Origin: Streptomyces actuosus
GTDB taxonomy: Bacteria; Actinomycetota; Actinomycetes; Streptomycetales; Streptomycetaceae
Assembly: GCF_016921115.1 (NCBI RefSeq)
Contig: NZ_JAFFZS010000039.1
Coordinates: 1 to 64,000, forward strand
Direction: 5' to 3'
Length of the DNA: 64,000 bases
The notes under the pieces were generated by a model. That model was not told the DNA's origin. It worked only from the letters and a program-made list of their open reading frames with translations, and did no database searches. This document shows, in pieces, positions 8,718 through 17,006 of the stretch. Position numbers and translations under genes: made by a program. Each line of letters starts with the position of its first letter. Positions within the stretch are counted from its first letter, which is position 1.

Positions 8718-9250
8718 GGCCCCATCCTGTCGTACGAGCCATCAGGAGCGCGTCAGTGACCTGCTGGCGCACGGCCGCGGCACCCCCGGGCAGGGGCGGC
8801 GGAACTCGGGGCGGGGCGAGCCAACCCACCGCACCGGCCGCTCCGTTGGGCGCCCGTCGCGCCCTGTCGGGGTCAGGCTCCGGATCCACGCGAAGGAGCG
8901 CACCCGCAGCGCGGCTACGGCGACGAAGCCGCCCACGGCGCGGAGCGGCTCCCGGGCTCCCGCGCGCCGCCCGTCGGCTGGGCCCACCTCCGCACCGTCG
9001 CACCCCCGGCAGCCACGGCACCTCGCACCACCGGGTCCGGTCGGGGGGGCGCGATGCCGGGCCCCCGTCCGGCGCCGGTCGGGCACCACCCCCGCCCGGC
9101 CGCCCGGCTCACGCGGACGAGCCCCCACCGGTGCCCCTCGCCCGCCCCACCCACCGTCCCCCTGCCCCAGTCGGCCCCCGGCCCTGTCACCACGTGCCGA
9201 ATGCGGGCATGATGACCCGGTCGTTGCCCAGGAGACCGGCGAGGTGAGCG
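8718..9250. other. Long non-coding interval, no gene supported
   Basis: The stretch is extremely GC- and Pro/Arg-codon-rich with overlapping frames on both strands, but shows no motif, convincing start or hairpin. It separates the divergent ABM and FG-GAP genes and should hold both promoters. No clear -35/-10 pair was found. Confidence 0.4.
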
Positions 9251-10540
9251 GTGCGCGTGCCAAGAGGCGTGGCGAGTACGGCGGTTCTGTGCGGCACGCT
9301 CCTGATCGCCGCCTGCGCACCGACCCTTCACGACGACGTCGCCACGGCCTCCGCGTCCCCGCGCGCCGCGAAGGCACCGGCGGCGCTGCCCGTCCCCCGC
9401 GGCACGGGCAGCGAGGTCCCCGACGACTTCAACGGGGACGGCCACCGCGACCTGGTCCTCGACGACCTGGTGAAGTCCCAGGCCCACACCGACGACGCGG
9501 GCATCGGCATCGTCTACGGCAGCGCACGCGGCCTGGTCCCCGGCGTCCGGCAGCTCCTCAGCCCGCAGCGGCAGGCCGCCCGGGTCGCCGGACGGGCTCC
9601 GGCGCTCTTCGACGCCGAGGAGTCCTGCGACCTCGACGGTGACGGCTTCACCGACCTGATCGTCTCGACGGACCCGCCGTACGACGGCCAGGGCCGGCCA
9701 CCGGTGCCGTTGCAGGTGCTGTTCGGCTCACCGCGGGGCCTGACCGGCACCGGGGTCGTCCTCGACATCCCCGACGGGGCCCGCTACGGCGACGACTGGC
9801 CGGACCAGCCGGTGTGCGGCGACTTCGACGGTGACGGCGCGCAGGACCTGGTCGTCCACGCCTCGCAGGGCCGGCTGAGCTTCCTGCGCGGCCCGTTCAG
9901 CCGCCGGGGCAGGCCCCGCGCGGCGGCGGCGCCGCTCGCCTCCCCGGGCAACGTCCCGACGGGCCCGTCCGCCGACGTCGACCGCGACGGGTACGACGAC
10001 CTCCTCGTCCGCGCCGCGCAGGGCACGGGTCCCGCGTGGGTGCTGCTCGGCGGCCCGGACGGCCCGGACCGCACGGGCACGGCCCTCCCGGACGGCATCG
10101 ACGTCGCGCTCGGCGACTTCGGTCGCGGCAAAGCTCTGGATGCGGCCGTCGGCAGCATGGATGAAACGTCTCTGCGCCTTGACCTGCCGACCCCCGCGCC
10201 CGCCGCTCTCGCCTCTCCCGGCTCCCTGCTCGACGCGGGCGACTTCGACGGCGACGGCCGCAGCGAACTGGTCTCCTCCGGCTCCCGACTGAAGATCTTC
10301 CGGGGCCGTGCGACAGGCCCCGCCCCGGACGACATGCTGATCGTCCGCCCGCCGGACACTGGCACCACCCGCGTGGTGGCCGTCGGCGACTTCGACGGCG
10401 ACGGCCGCGCCGACCTGGTCGTCCGGACGTACCGGGGCGAGACGAAGGACACGGTGGCCGTCTACCCGGGCTCGCGGACCACGCTGGTGGCCCCCACACC
10501 CTCGGTCACCTTCTCCACGGCCCGGTTCCTGGACGGTTGA
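9251..10540 (+). CDS. FG-GAP/VCBS-repeat lipoprotein
   Basis: A 429-residue protein from GTG. The N-terminus ends in LLIAAC at about residue 22, a lipobox, followed by an Ala/Pro-rich tether. The body carries at least six D-x-[DN]-x-D-G calcium-type loops: DFNGDGHRDL, DLDGDGFTDL, DFDGDGAQDL, DVDRDGYDDL, DFDGDGRSEL and DFDGDGRADL. They are spaced as in integrin-like FG-GAP beta-propellers. Proteins like this sit on the outer membrane face and are thought to mediate adhesion or protein contacts; no enzyme site is seen. The Ca2+-binding role is family knowledge. A second FG-GAP protein follows 290 bases downstream. Confidence 0.8.
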   Translation: MRVPRGVASTAVLCGTLLIAACAPTLHDDVATASASPRAAKAPAALPVPRGTGSEVPDDFNGDGHRDLVLDDLVKSQAHTDDAGIGIVYGSARGLVPGVRQLLSPQRQAARVAGRAPALFDAEESCDLDGDGFTDLIVSTDPPYDGQGRPPVPLQVLFGSPRGLTGTGVVLDIPDGARYGDDWPDQPVCGDFDGDGAQDLVVHASQGRLSFLRGPFSRRGRPRAAAAPLASPGNVPTGPSADVDRDGYDDLLVRAAQGTGPAWVLLGGPDGPDRTGTALPDGIDVALGDFGRGKALDAAVGSMDETSLRLDLPTPAPAALASPGSLLDAGDFDGDGRSELVSSGSRLKIFRGRATGPAPDDMLIVRPPDTGTTRVVAVGDFDGDGRADLVVRTYRGETKDTVAVYPGSRTTLVAPTPSVTFSTARFLDG

Positions 10541-10604
10541 CGGCCTGGGCACGGCAGGCGGGGCCCGGCGGACGGCACGGAGAGCACGGGGCGACGGGGA
10601 GCGC

Positions 10605-10647
10605 GGTACGAGGACGCTTCGGGGAGGTACGGGGACGCTTCGGGGAG
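10605..10647 (+). repeat. Two tandem 21-bp units in the intergenic region
   Basis: GGTACGAGGACGCTTCGGGGA at 10605 is repeated at 10626 with one mismatch (GGTACGGGGACG...). It lies between the two FG-GAP genes, about 180 bases before the second one. No function is apparent. Confidence 0.5.
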
Positions 10648-10830
10648 CGGCGCGGGGGCCGACGGGAGAAACGGCGCGAAGCCGCCGCGGGTGCCGCCCG
10701 GACGCCGGGCCGCCGGACGCTGGGGCGTCGGGGGGGGCCGGGGGCCGGGCCGGCCGCCACCCCGGCCGCGTTCCAAGGAAACCGGTGGGTAGGGTGTGCG
10801 GGCTCATACAGGGGAGGGGACGAACACACG

Positions 10831-12069
10831 ATGATGAATCGAGTCACCAGAGCCATGGCCACGCTCGCCGGCCTCATGCTCGCCGGCGCCGGGCTGACCG
10901 TCACGACCGCCGCTCCGGCGGCGGCCGGCGTGGAGGACTGCCCCGAGGGCTACTTCTGCGGCTGGTCGAACAACACCGTCACCGGCCCGATGTGGAAGAC
11001 GAACAAGGACGTCGCGTACATGGGCGGCTGGGACAACAGCATCCATGCCTACGTCAACCGCACGAACGCGGTCGCCTGTCTCTATGACGCCGCCGGATAC
11101 GACACGTCGAAGGGCTCGGACTGGCTGGAACCCGCCAGCGCCGAGGGATACCCGTACTACGAGAACATGAACGGCACGATCAGCTCGATCAGGTTCGTCC
11201 AGGACAGGCACGAGTGCGACGTTCCCGACTACCCGAGCTGGATGTCCTCGACGCACAGCCCCGGCCCGCGGGACTTCGGCGACATGGACGGCAACGGGCA
11301 GGCCGACGTGATCAGCCGCGACCGGGCCGGGCGGCTCTGGTTCACCCCCGGTGACAGCACCGGCCGGCTCATCGGCACCGGCGGCTGGAACGCCATGAAC
11401 GCCCTGACCCGGCACGGTGACTTCACCGGCGACGGCCACGAGGACCTCATCGCCCGCGAGGCCTCCACCGGCAGGCTCTGGCTCTACCCCGGCACCGGCA
11501 CCGGCACCGGCGGCCTCGGCAGCCGCACGCTGATCGGCACGGGAGGCTGGAACGGCATGCGGAACGTCACCGCGTACGGCGACCTGACCGGCGACGGCCG
11601 CCCCGACCTGATCGCCTCCGAGAAGTCCACCGGCCGGCTGTACCTGTACCCGGGCACCGCCACGGGCGGCCTCGGCACCCGCAAGCTCATCGGCACCGGC
11701 GGCTGGAACGCCATGAACGCCCTCGCCGGCATGGGCGACACCGACGGCGACGGGCACCCCGACCTCTACGCCCGCGAGGCCTCCACCGGCAGGCTCTGGC
11801 TCTACCCCGGCACCCGCACCGGCGGCCTCGGCAGCCGCACGCTGATCGGCACGGGAGGCTGGAACACCATGGGCCACCTCCTCGCCGTCGGTGACTTCAC
11901 GGGCGACACAACCCCCGACCTCGCCGCCGTCACCGACGACACCTACATGATCGACGGGTGGCTGGAAGGACCCGGCCTGCTGTTCGCCTACACGGGCCGC
12001 GGCGACGGACGCCTCGAAAGCGGTCGGCGCGTCGACGACAGCTGGTGGGGCTTCACCGACGTCTGCTGA
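10831..12069 (+). CDS. Secreted protein with peptidase-inhibitor I36-like and FG-GAP repeat domains
   Basis: About 412 residues from an ATG preceded by GGGGAGGGGA; a longer upstream frame to 10537 is Arg/Gly noise. A signal peptide ends near APAAAG (about residue 34). Residues 36-130 begin EDCPEGYFCGWSNN and carry spaced Cys, matching the inhibitor family I36 (SMPI-like) pattern, in which a Greek-key domain inhibits metalloproteases. From about residue 145 come four to five repeats of D-x-x-G-D-G-x-x-D-L-x-A-x-x-x-x-T-G-R-L-x-L-Y-P-G-T, an FG-GAP/VCBS propeller. Two repeats are almost identical at DNA level (see the repeat entry), suggesting recent duplication or conversion. Inferred: an extracellular binding or inhibitory protein. 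Confidence 0.8.
   Translation: MMNRVTRAMATLAGLMLAGAGLTVTTAAPAAAGVEDCPEGYFCGWSNNTVTGPMWKTNKDVAYMGGWDNSIHAYVNRTNAVACLYDAAGYDTSKGSDWLEPASAEGYPYYENMNGTISSIRFVQDRHECDVPDYPSWMSSTHSPGPRDFGDMDGNGQADVISRDRAGRLWFTPGDSTGRLIGTGGWNAMNALTRHGDFTGDGHEDLIAREASTGRLWLYPGTGTGTGGLGSRTLIGTGGWNGMRNVTAYGDLTGDGRPDLIASEKSTGRLYLYPGTATGGLGTRKLIGTGGWNAMNALAGMGDTDGDGHPDLYAREASTGRLWLYPGTRTGGLGSRTLIGTGGWNTMGHLLAVGDFTGDTTPDLAAVTDDTYMIDGWLEGPGLLFAYTGRGDGRLESGRRVDDSWWGFTDVC
11451..11865 (+). repeat. Near-identical internal direct repeats inside the FG-GAP gene
   Basis: Bases 11451-11553 and 11769-11865 match except for one substitution and one 6-base (GGCACC) length difference. They encode the propeller blade REASTGRLWLYPGT and its continuation. 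The intervening blades differ more, so copying between blades is recent compared with the age of the repeat family. Confidence 0.75.
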
Positions 12070-12116
12070 CGGTCGCTCCCGAGGGCTCGCCCCGAGGCGC
12101 TCCCGATGCCTCTCCC

Positions 12117-12159
12117 GAGGGCTCCCGCCCCGCCGCTCACGCGGCCGGCGGGAGCCCTC
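12117..12159 (+). terminator. 13-bp hairpin after the I36/FG-GAP gene
   Basis: GAGGGCTCCCGCC (12117-12129) pairs with GGCGGGAGCCCTC (12147-12159) across a 17-base loop, 48 bases past the stop. Confidence 0.65.
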
Positions 12160-12290
12160 GCGCATCACCCGCCACCGTACGCCCTTGCGGGAAACGCCCC
12201 CACCAGGGCATGTCACAGGTCCGCAGCAAAGCCGTCCCCGGAAGCCACGGCCCGTCACATCACGCTCCGGAAACAGGTACGTTCGAGAGC

Positions 12291-13277
12291 GTGGCAGGAT
12301 TCAGGATCGGACGCGGCGGTCGGGACGACCGCGCCGCACAAGCGCGACCGCAGCACCCCCCGTACGGGCAGCAGGCGCCGCAGGGACCGTCGTACGGCTA
12401 CCCGCAGGCGCCGCAGCACCCGCACCCGCAGGGTCGGCAGCGCCCGCAGTACGGCGGCGCCGCCCAGGGGGGCTACCCCGGCGGTCCCGGCTACGGCGGC
12501 AACGGCGGCAGCGGATACGGCGGCGGGCAGGACGAGCCGGAGTACTTCGGGGGCGACCCCGGATACGGACCCGGCCCGGCCGGCACCCCCGACCCGTACG
12601 CGGCGAACACCCCGGGCCACACCCAGGCGTTCTCGATCGACGACCGGGCCCAGTACGACGACGGCGGCTACGACGACGGCTACACCCAGGGCGGCACCTA
12701 CCAGGCGGGGGCGGCCGCCCCGACCGGCCCGACCGGCCCGCGCCTGCACTGGAAGGAACTGCTGAAGGGGATCGTCCTCTCCCCCGACCGGACGTTCCTG
12801 CGCATGCGCGACTACACGATGTGGGGCCCGGCCCTGATCGTGACCTTCCTCTACGGCCTGCTCGCGGTCTTCGGCTTCGACGGCGCCCGCTCGGACGCCA
12901 TCAACGCCACCCTCTCCAACGCGATCCCGATCGTCCTGACGACGGCCGTCGCGATGGTGGTCTCGGCGTTCGTCCTGGGCGTCGTCACCCACACCCTGGC
13001 CCGCCAGTTGGGCGGCGACGGCGCCTGGCAGCCCACGGTGGGCCTGTCCATGCTGATCACGTCGCTCACGGACGCTCCCCGCCTGGTCGTCGCGATGTTC
13101 GCGGGCGGCGACGCGACCTTCGTCCAGGTCCTCGGGTGGGTGACGTGGGTCGCGGCGGGCGCCCTGCTCACCCTGATGGTCAGCCGCTCCCACGACCTGC
13201 CCTGGCCCAAGGCGCTGGGCGCCGGTGCGATCCAGCTGATCGCCCTGCTGTCGATCGTGAAGCTCGGCACGTTCTGA
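12291..13277 (+). CDS. Yip1-family membrane protein with a Gly/Tyr/Gln-rich cytoplasmic tail
   Basis: A 328-residue protein starts at GTG (VAGFRIGRGGRDD). Residues 20-140 are low-complexity, rich in Gln, Pro, Tyr and Gly. From LHWKELLKGIVLSPDRTFLR, the usual entry to the Yip1/DUF1282 domain (W-x-x-x-L-x-x-P-x-x-x-F), five hydrophobic segments follow, including MWGPALIVTFLYGLLAVFGF, PIVLTTAVAMVVSAFVLGVV and a final IQLIALLSIVKLGTF. Actinomycetes have conserved members of this family of unknown role; membrane-organising functions are suggested by the eukaryotic Yip1 name only. The start was picked because the longer frame is antisense-like noise. A hairpin follows 26 bases after the stop. Confidence 0.8.
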   Translation: MAGFRIGRGGRDDRAAQARPQHPPYGQQAPQGPSYGYPQAPQHPHPQGRQRPQYGGAAQGGYPGGPGYGGNGGSGYGGGQDEPEYFGGDPGYGPGPAGTPDPYAANTPGHTQAFSIDDRAQYDDGGYDDGYTQGGTYQAGAAAPTGPTGPRLHWKELLKGIVLSPDRTFLRMRDYTMWGPALIVTFLYGLLAVFGFDGARSDAINATLSNAIPIVLTTAVAMVVSAFVLGVVTHTLARQLGGDGAWQPTVGLSMLITSLTDAPRLVVAMFAGGDATFVQVLGWVTWVAAGALLTLMVSRSHDLPWPKALGAGAIQLIALLSIVKLGTF

Positions 13278-13302
13278 CCCGGCCCCACCGCACGCCACGG
13301 AA

Positions 13303-13353
13303 GAGGCCCCCGGCCGCGCCCTCGCCCCGCGAGACCCGCATGCCGGGGGCCTC
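13303..13353 (+). terminator. 12-bp GC-rich hairpin after the Yip1 gene
   Basis: GAGGCCCCCGGC (13303-13314) pairs with GCCGGGGGCCTC (13342-13353) with a 27-base loop. It could serve both the Yip1 gene and the oppositely oriented phosphoribosyltransferase further on. Confidence 0.6.
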
Positions 13354-13718
13354 CCCGTTCCCCGCCCCGTCCCCCATCTGCAGAAGAAGACGAACGGGGA
13401 CCGGCCCGCGCCCGCGTGCCCGCCCCCGGAGCCCCCTCCGGGCCCTTCTCTCCCTGGTCAGAGGAGGTGACGTACGCGGTGGACCACCAAGCGCTCCCCC
13501 TGCCGCCGAGGGGAACATGTCAGCGCCGACCGGTGGAGGAGAAGCTTCCGGCGGCCGCTTGAGCCAGACCCGAGCGTCGCCATGGCGGCCGAGGACAAGC
13601 ACCGTAGGCACGGCGGTCGCCGCTCGACGTCGTCCCTGTCGGAGTGGGGCGGCAGAGACCATGACGCCGGCGACCAGCCGCACGACGCTCCGCTCCTCAC
13701 GCCCGCGTCATCGGCGCA
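13354..13718. other. Non-coding interval between convergent genes
   Basis: No supported gene. A GAGGAGGTG near 13461 is followed by a roughly 30-codon frame without a known motif, which I do not call. The region is AT-enriched toward 13700 at the 3' end of the phosphoribosyltransferase gene. Confidence 0.35.
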
Positions 13719-14240
13719 TCAGAGCGCTTCCTTGTTCTCCCTGGGCGCCTCACCCGACTTGTGCACCGGAGGCAAGACACTCCACGGGAAGTGGATCCAC
13801 TCGTCGGTCCGCTTCCACACGTACTCGCACTTCACGAGGGACTGCGACTTCTCGTAGATGACGGCGGAGCGGACCTCGGCGACATGGTCGAGGCAGAAGT
13901 CGTGGACGAGCTTGAGCGTCTTGCCGGTGTCGGCGACATCGTCCGCGATCAGCACCTTCTTGTCGGTGAAATCGATGGCGTTGGGCACGGGCGCGAGCAT
14001 GACCGGCATTTCGAGGGTGGTCCCCACACCGGTGTAGAACTCGACGTTGACCAGGTGGATGTTCTTGCAGTCGAGGGCGTAGGCGAGCCCGCCGGCCACG
14101 AAGACGCCGCCCCGGGCGATGCTGAGCACGACGTCGGGCTGGTAGCCGTCGTCGGCGATGGTCTGGGCGAGTTCGCGGACGGCCGCGCCGAAACGCTCGT
14201 AGGTCAGGTTCTCTCGTACGGCGTTCAAGGGGCTGCTCAC
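13719..14240 (-). CDS. Phosphoribosyltransferase (type I, Gpt/xanthine-like)
   Basis: A 173-residue protein. Its GTG overlaps the dcd stop codon (GTGA, 4 bases), so it is translated right after dcd. The PRPP-binding signature is VLIADDVADTGKTL at about residues 92-105, the canonical two acidic residues plus DTGKT loop of type I phosphoribosyltransferases. DVVLSIARGGVFVAGGLA is the second conserved region, and the hood and C-terminal parts (YEKSQSLVKCEYVWKRTDEW, then IHFPW) look like xanthine/guanine-type enzymes, where a W/F stacks on the purine. Inferred reaction: purine base plus PRPP giving a nucleotide. The substrate is not settled by sequence. Coupling to dcd suggests a nucleotide salvage operon. 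Confidence 0.85.
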   Translation of the reverse strand: MSSPLNAVRENLTYERFGAAVRELAQTIADDGYQPDVVLSIARGGVFVAGGLAYALDCKNIHLVNVEFYTGVGTTLEMPVMLAPVPNAIDFTDKKVLIADDVADTGKTLKLVHDFCLDHVAEVRSAVIYEKSQSLVKCEYVWKRTDEWIHFPWSVLPPVHKSGEAPRENKEAL

Positions 14241-14812
14241 ACCTGGGTCCGATGGAAGTTGATGTAGGAGCGGGACGCGGTCGGGCCGCGCTGCCCCTGG
14301 TAGCGGGAGCCGTACCGCTCGCTGCCGTACGGGGACTCGGCGGGTGAGGTGAGCCGGAACATGCACAGCTGGCCGATCTTCATACCGGGCCAGAGCTTGA
14401 TGGGGAGCGTGGCGAGATTGCTCAGCTCCAGAGTGACGTGGCCGGAGAAGCCGGGGTCGATGAACCCTGCGGTGGAGTGCGTGACCAGGCCCAGCCTGCC
14501 GAGGGAGCTCTTGCCCTCCAACCGGGACGCGAGGTCGTCGGGCAGCGTGATCACCTCGTACGTCGAGGCGAGCACGAACTCCCCGGGATGCAGGATGAAC
14601 GGCTCGTCGCCCTCGGGCTCGACCATCCGCGTGAGGTCGGCCTGCTCGACGGAGGGGTCGATGTGGGGGTAGCGGTGGTTCTCGAACACGCGGAAATAAC
14701 GGTCGAGACGCACGTCGATGCTCGACGGCTGCACCATGGATTCGTCGTAGGGGTCGATCCGAACCCGCCCGGCGTCGATCTCGGCCCGGATGTCCTTGTC
14801 TGAGAGAAGCAC
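14237..14812 (-). CDS. dcd: dCTP deaminase
   Basis: A 191-residue protein of standard length for Dcd. It starts at GTG (VLLSDKDIRAEIDAGRVRI), equivalent to the usual MLLSDKDIRxEI start. Signature pieces are MVQPSSIDVRLD, the SSLGRLGLVTHSTAGFIDPG nucleotide-binding core, and GQRGPTASR near the C-terminus, which closes over the triphosphate. It converts dCTP to dUTP; actinobacterial members (as in Mycobacterium) are known to also hydrolyse dUTP to dUMP, feeding thymidylate synthesis. Its TGA overlaps the next gene's GTG. Highly conserved core gene of the chromosome. Confidence 0.95.
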   Translation of the reverse strand: MLLSDKDIRAEIDAGRVRIDPYDESMVQPSSIDVRLDRYFRVFENHRYPHIDPSVEQADLTRMVEPEGDEPFILHPGEFVLASTYEVITLPDDLASRLEGKSSLGRLGLVTHSTAGFIDPGFSGHVTLELSNLATLPIKLWPGMKIGQLCMFRLTSPAESPYGSERYGSRYQGQRGPTASRSYINFHRTQV

Positions 14813-14829
14813 GCCCCGAGGATACGCAA

Positions 14830-14926
14830 GGCGTGCGGAGCCCCCACAATCGCGACGGCTCCGCACGCCGTTGATCTTGTCTGCGCCGCTGCCGCAGGCC
14901 GGTGCCGGCGGCGTCCGGCCTGCGGC
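14830..14926. terminator. Two adjacent hairpins upstream of dcd
   Basis: GGCGTGCGGAGCC (14830-14842) pairs with 14857-14869 across 14 bases. GCCGCAGGCCGG (14891-14902) pairs with 14915-14926 across 12 bases. The first begins 17 bases upstream of the dcd start codon, so it would lie in the dcd leader or between its promoter and gene. Either a terminator for something reading in from the right or a leader structure is possible. Confidence 0.45.
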
Positions 14927-15388
14927 GGCGGCGCCTGCCGCCGCTACCGCTTCTCGAACGTCACCGGCACCGCACTACGGAGCCGGGCGCAACGAGGACA
15001 CCGCACGAGCCGACCGGGCCCGAGTCGCTCGGCCTGCTGCATCGGGAACGAAGCGGTGGTGAACACGTGCCCATCGGCACAACGGACGACGGTGCGCTCC
15101 ATCAAGTCCTAGAGTCCCTTCCCCATGAACCGCGTCACGTCTGGCTGGGATGCCGTGACGACGATCGCCACATTACGGGATGAAAGGGACGGCTCTCCAG
15201 GCGGCACTCCGACCCGGCCGACCCCTCTCGAAGGCCTCCACCGTACGCCCCAACTCCGGCCCCCCGCACCCGGATCCCACCCCTCCCAACACACCGGCCC
15301 CCGGGGGGCGAACACCGGGGGCCGGGGATGAGGTACAGTGGGCGACGGTTCCGACACCGAGCCGAATCGGCGCAGGTCGGGAACGTAC
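14927..15388. other. Non-coding stretch between dcd and tRNA-Gly
   Basis: No gene supported in 460 bases. It must carry the tRNA promoter and probably the dcd promoter. The first part is Ala/Gly-codon-like, and the middle (15000-15180) is less GC-rich. Confidence 0.4.
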
Positions 15389-15462
15389 GCGGGTGTAGTT
15401 TAATGGTAGAACATCAGCTTCCCAAGCTGAGAGCGCGAGTTCGATTCTCGTCACCCGCTCCA
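15389..15462 (+). tRNA. tRNA-Gly (anticodon CCC)
   Basis: The 7-bp acceptor stem GCGGGTG pairs with CACCCGC (15452-15458). The anticodon arm is TCAGC-TTCCCAA-GCTGA, giving anticodon CCC for GGG codons. The T arm contains GTTCGATTC. A T discriminator is followed by an encoded CCA (15460-15462). D-loop AATGGTAGA is standard. A terminator follows six bases later. Confidence 0.95.
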
Positions 15463-15467
15463 CGACA

Positions 15468-15494
15468 AACCCCCAGGTCAATGACCCGGGGGTT
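15468..15494 (+). terminator. Terminator of tRNA-Gly
   Basis: AACCCCC-A-GGTCA (15468-15480) pairs with TGACC-C-GGGGGTT (15482-15494), followed by GTTTGTTGT, a T-rich tail as in intrinsic terminators. Confidence 0.8.
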
Positions 15495-15555
15495 GTTTGT
15501 TGTCTGGACCAATGCAGGGTGCGCGCACCACGGCCGGTCGCTCACGACATCGTCG

Positions 15556-16725
15556 TCAGCCTTCGGAGGAATCGGCATGAACGGCTGCCAGGACGGCGTG
15601 TCGGTATTCCGCTTCGGCCTGTGCGCTCGTGAAGCCCGTGCATGCGGTGACCTGCCGGGTGTTGGTGAATTCAGGGGAGAACCAGTCGGTGACGTTGTCG
15701 TCGACGGCCTGAGTGATCGCCGGTGACCCGGTTTTCAGGCGGAATCCGACCTGGTGGCAGACGTGGCTCTCGGGGCGGACGAGGTGCCATACGACGGCCG
15801 CGTCGAAAACGGGCTTGGCCGGGAAGCCGTTCGCCGCCAATTCGTCCACAAGCGGTCGTGAAGACCGCCCGAAGTAACGCGCGAGCGGGTCCGGATCGGT
15901 GGCCATCTCGCGCAGCCGGTCGAGCGGGATCGGGGCGAGGGACGACAGCTCGAAGTTGATGGCGGTGAACGGGATCGAGGTTTGTTCGAGTACGATCGCT
16001 TCCGCGCGTGGGTCCATGATGTAGTTGAAGTCCACTGCCGGATGACCGAACAGTTCCAGCGGCGTTGTCGGCTTGCTGCCGACCAAGGCGACGACCCGTT
16101 TGATGTGTGCAGCTTCCGCGGGGTAGTTCATGGCGAGGCAGGCCACGTCGGTCAGTGGTCCGATGGCGAGGATGGTCAGCCCCCGCGTTCGGTGCAGTTG
16201 GTCGGCCATGAACCGGACGCCGTCGTTGACACAAGTGTCGGTGAGGTCCGCCCCACCGGTTTCTTCTTGGCGAAGGACCGGCAGCCAGACGTCCGCCCCC
16301 TGGACCACGGGCACCCGGGAACGGAGCGCCTTCCTGGTGGCTCGCGCGGTGACCATCGAGGGTTCGACCAGCGAGTTCCCCATCGTCACGACTACGCCCC
16401 GAAGGTCGACACGCTGTGCGACGGCAAGGGCGAATGCGTACGCGTCGTCGATGTCGGGAACCGAGGTGGCGATTCCGTTGCGATTGCCCGTAGTCAATCC
16501 CATCGCCAGATCGGTGGACAGGATGACCGGCTCCCTCCGGTTGCCGGAGGGGAAGGAGTCCTCCTTCCCCTGGACGAAGGAATCGACGGCATCCGGTGGC
16601 GCATGCACGGGAGAGTGCGCAGCCGCTTGAGCCGCGCTCACGTTGCTGCACAGCACCACGGGCACGAGTAGCCCGACGCTCATCGCGATGAGTTTCCTCA
16701 CCGCAGTCCAGTAGTGTCGTCTCAC
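15556..16725 (-). CDS. Secreted inosine/uridine-preferring nucleoside hydrolase
   Basis: A 389-residue protein from GTG. The N-terminus (VRRHYWTAVRKLIAMSVGLL and onward to SAAQAAA) is a signal peptide. The core shows the nucleoside hydrolase plan: PVILSTDLAMGL, then PDIDDAYAFALAVAQ (the acidic Ca2+ cluster), VVVTMGNSL, ILAIGPLTDVACL and VDFNYIMDPRAEAIVLE. The first Asp cluster is split by an insertion (GLTTGNRNGIATSV) compared with the textbook DTDxGxDDAxA, which is unusual but occurs in exported actinobacterial forms. It would release ribose and base from nucleosides outside the cell. The gene is visibly less GC-rich than its surroundings, hinting at transfer. Confidence 0.82.
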   Translation of the reverse strand: MRRHYWTAVRKLIAMSVGLLVPVVLCSNVSAAQAAAHSPVHAPPDAVDSFVQGKEDSFPSGNRREPVILSTDLAMGLTTGNRNGIATSVPDIDDAYAFALAVAQRVDLRGVVVTMGNSLVEPSMVTARATRKALRSRVPVVQGADVWLPVLRQEETGGADLTDTCVNDGVRFMADQLHRTRGLTILAIGPLTDVACLAMNYPAEAAHIKRVVALVGSKPTTPLELFGHPAVDFNYIMDPRAEAIVLEQTSIPFTAINFELSSLAPIPLDRLREMATDPDPLARYFGRSSRPLVDELAANGFPAKPVFDAAVVWHLVRPESHVCHQVGFRLKTGSPAITQAVDDNVTDWFSPEFTNTRQVTACTGFTSAQAEAEYRHAVLAAVHADSSEG

Positions 16726-17006
16726 TATGGCTCATTTCGCTGATCAGGGGATTCGGGTAGCTTTCCTTGATCCGGATCGTCGCTGCAACAGCCGAGCTGG
16801 CAGCGACACCGTAAAGGACGTCCTCAATGACCCGCCGAGCCGACACGATAAACATCGTGATGTTCACCCTGAGCCGACATACGGGCTTGTCAACGGCTCT
16901 CCACGGTGAACTTCCACCCCATTGCTGAACCAGAAGCAATCCAGCACCGATTCAGTTTCTCCAGGGAGCAGTCGCCGCGCGGAGCCCCGCCGTCTGCGCT
17001 CCCGCC
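16726..17006. other. AT-richer intergenic region with a small palindrome
   Basis: Upstream of the nucleoside hydrolase. CACGAT-AAAC-ATCGTG (16844-16859) is a perfect 6-bp inverted repeat, a possible operator. A minus-strand frame running through (MFIVSARRVIEDVLYGV...) has no recognisable domain and crosses the hydrolase start, so I do not call it a gene. Confidence 0.35.

Noticed and set aside
10537..10830. N-terminal extension of the I36/FG-GAP frame back to 10537
   Set aside because: The extension is Arg/Gly-rich without motif, and the signal peptide with a good ribosome-binding site starts at 10831.
13461..13560. Small frame after GAGGAGGTG encoding about 30 residues
   Set aside because: A ribosome-binding-like sequence is present but the peptide has no recognisable feature and lies between two convergent genes.
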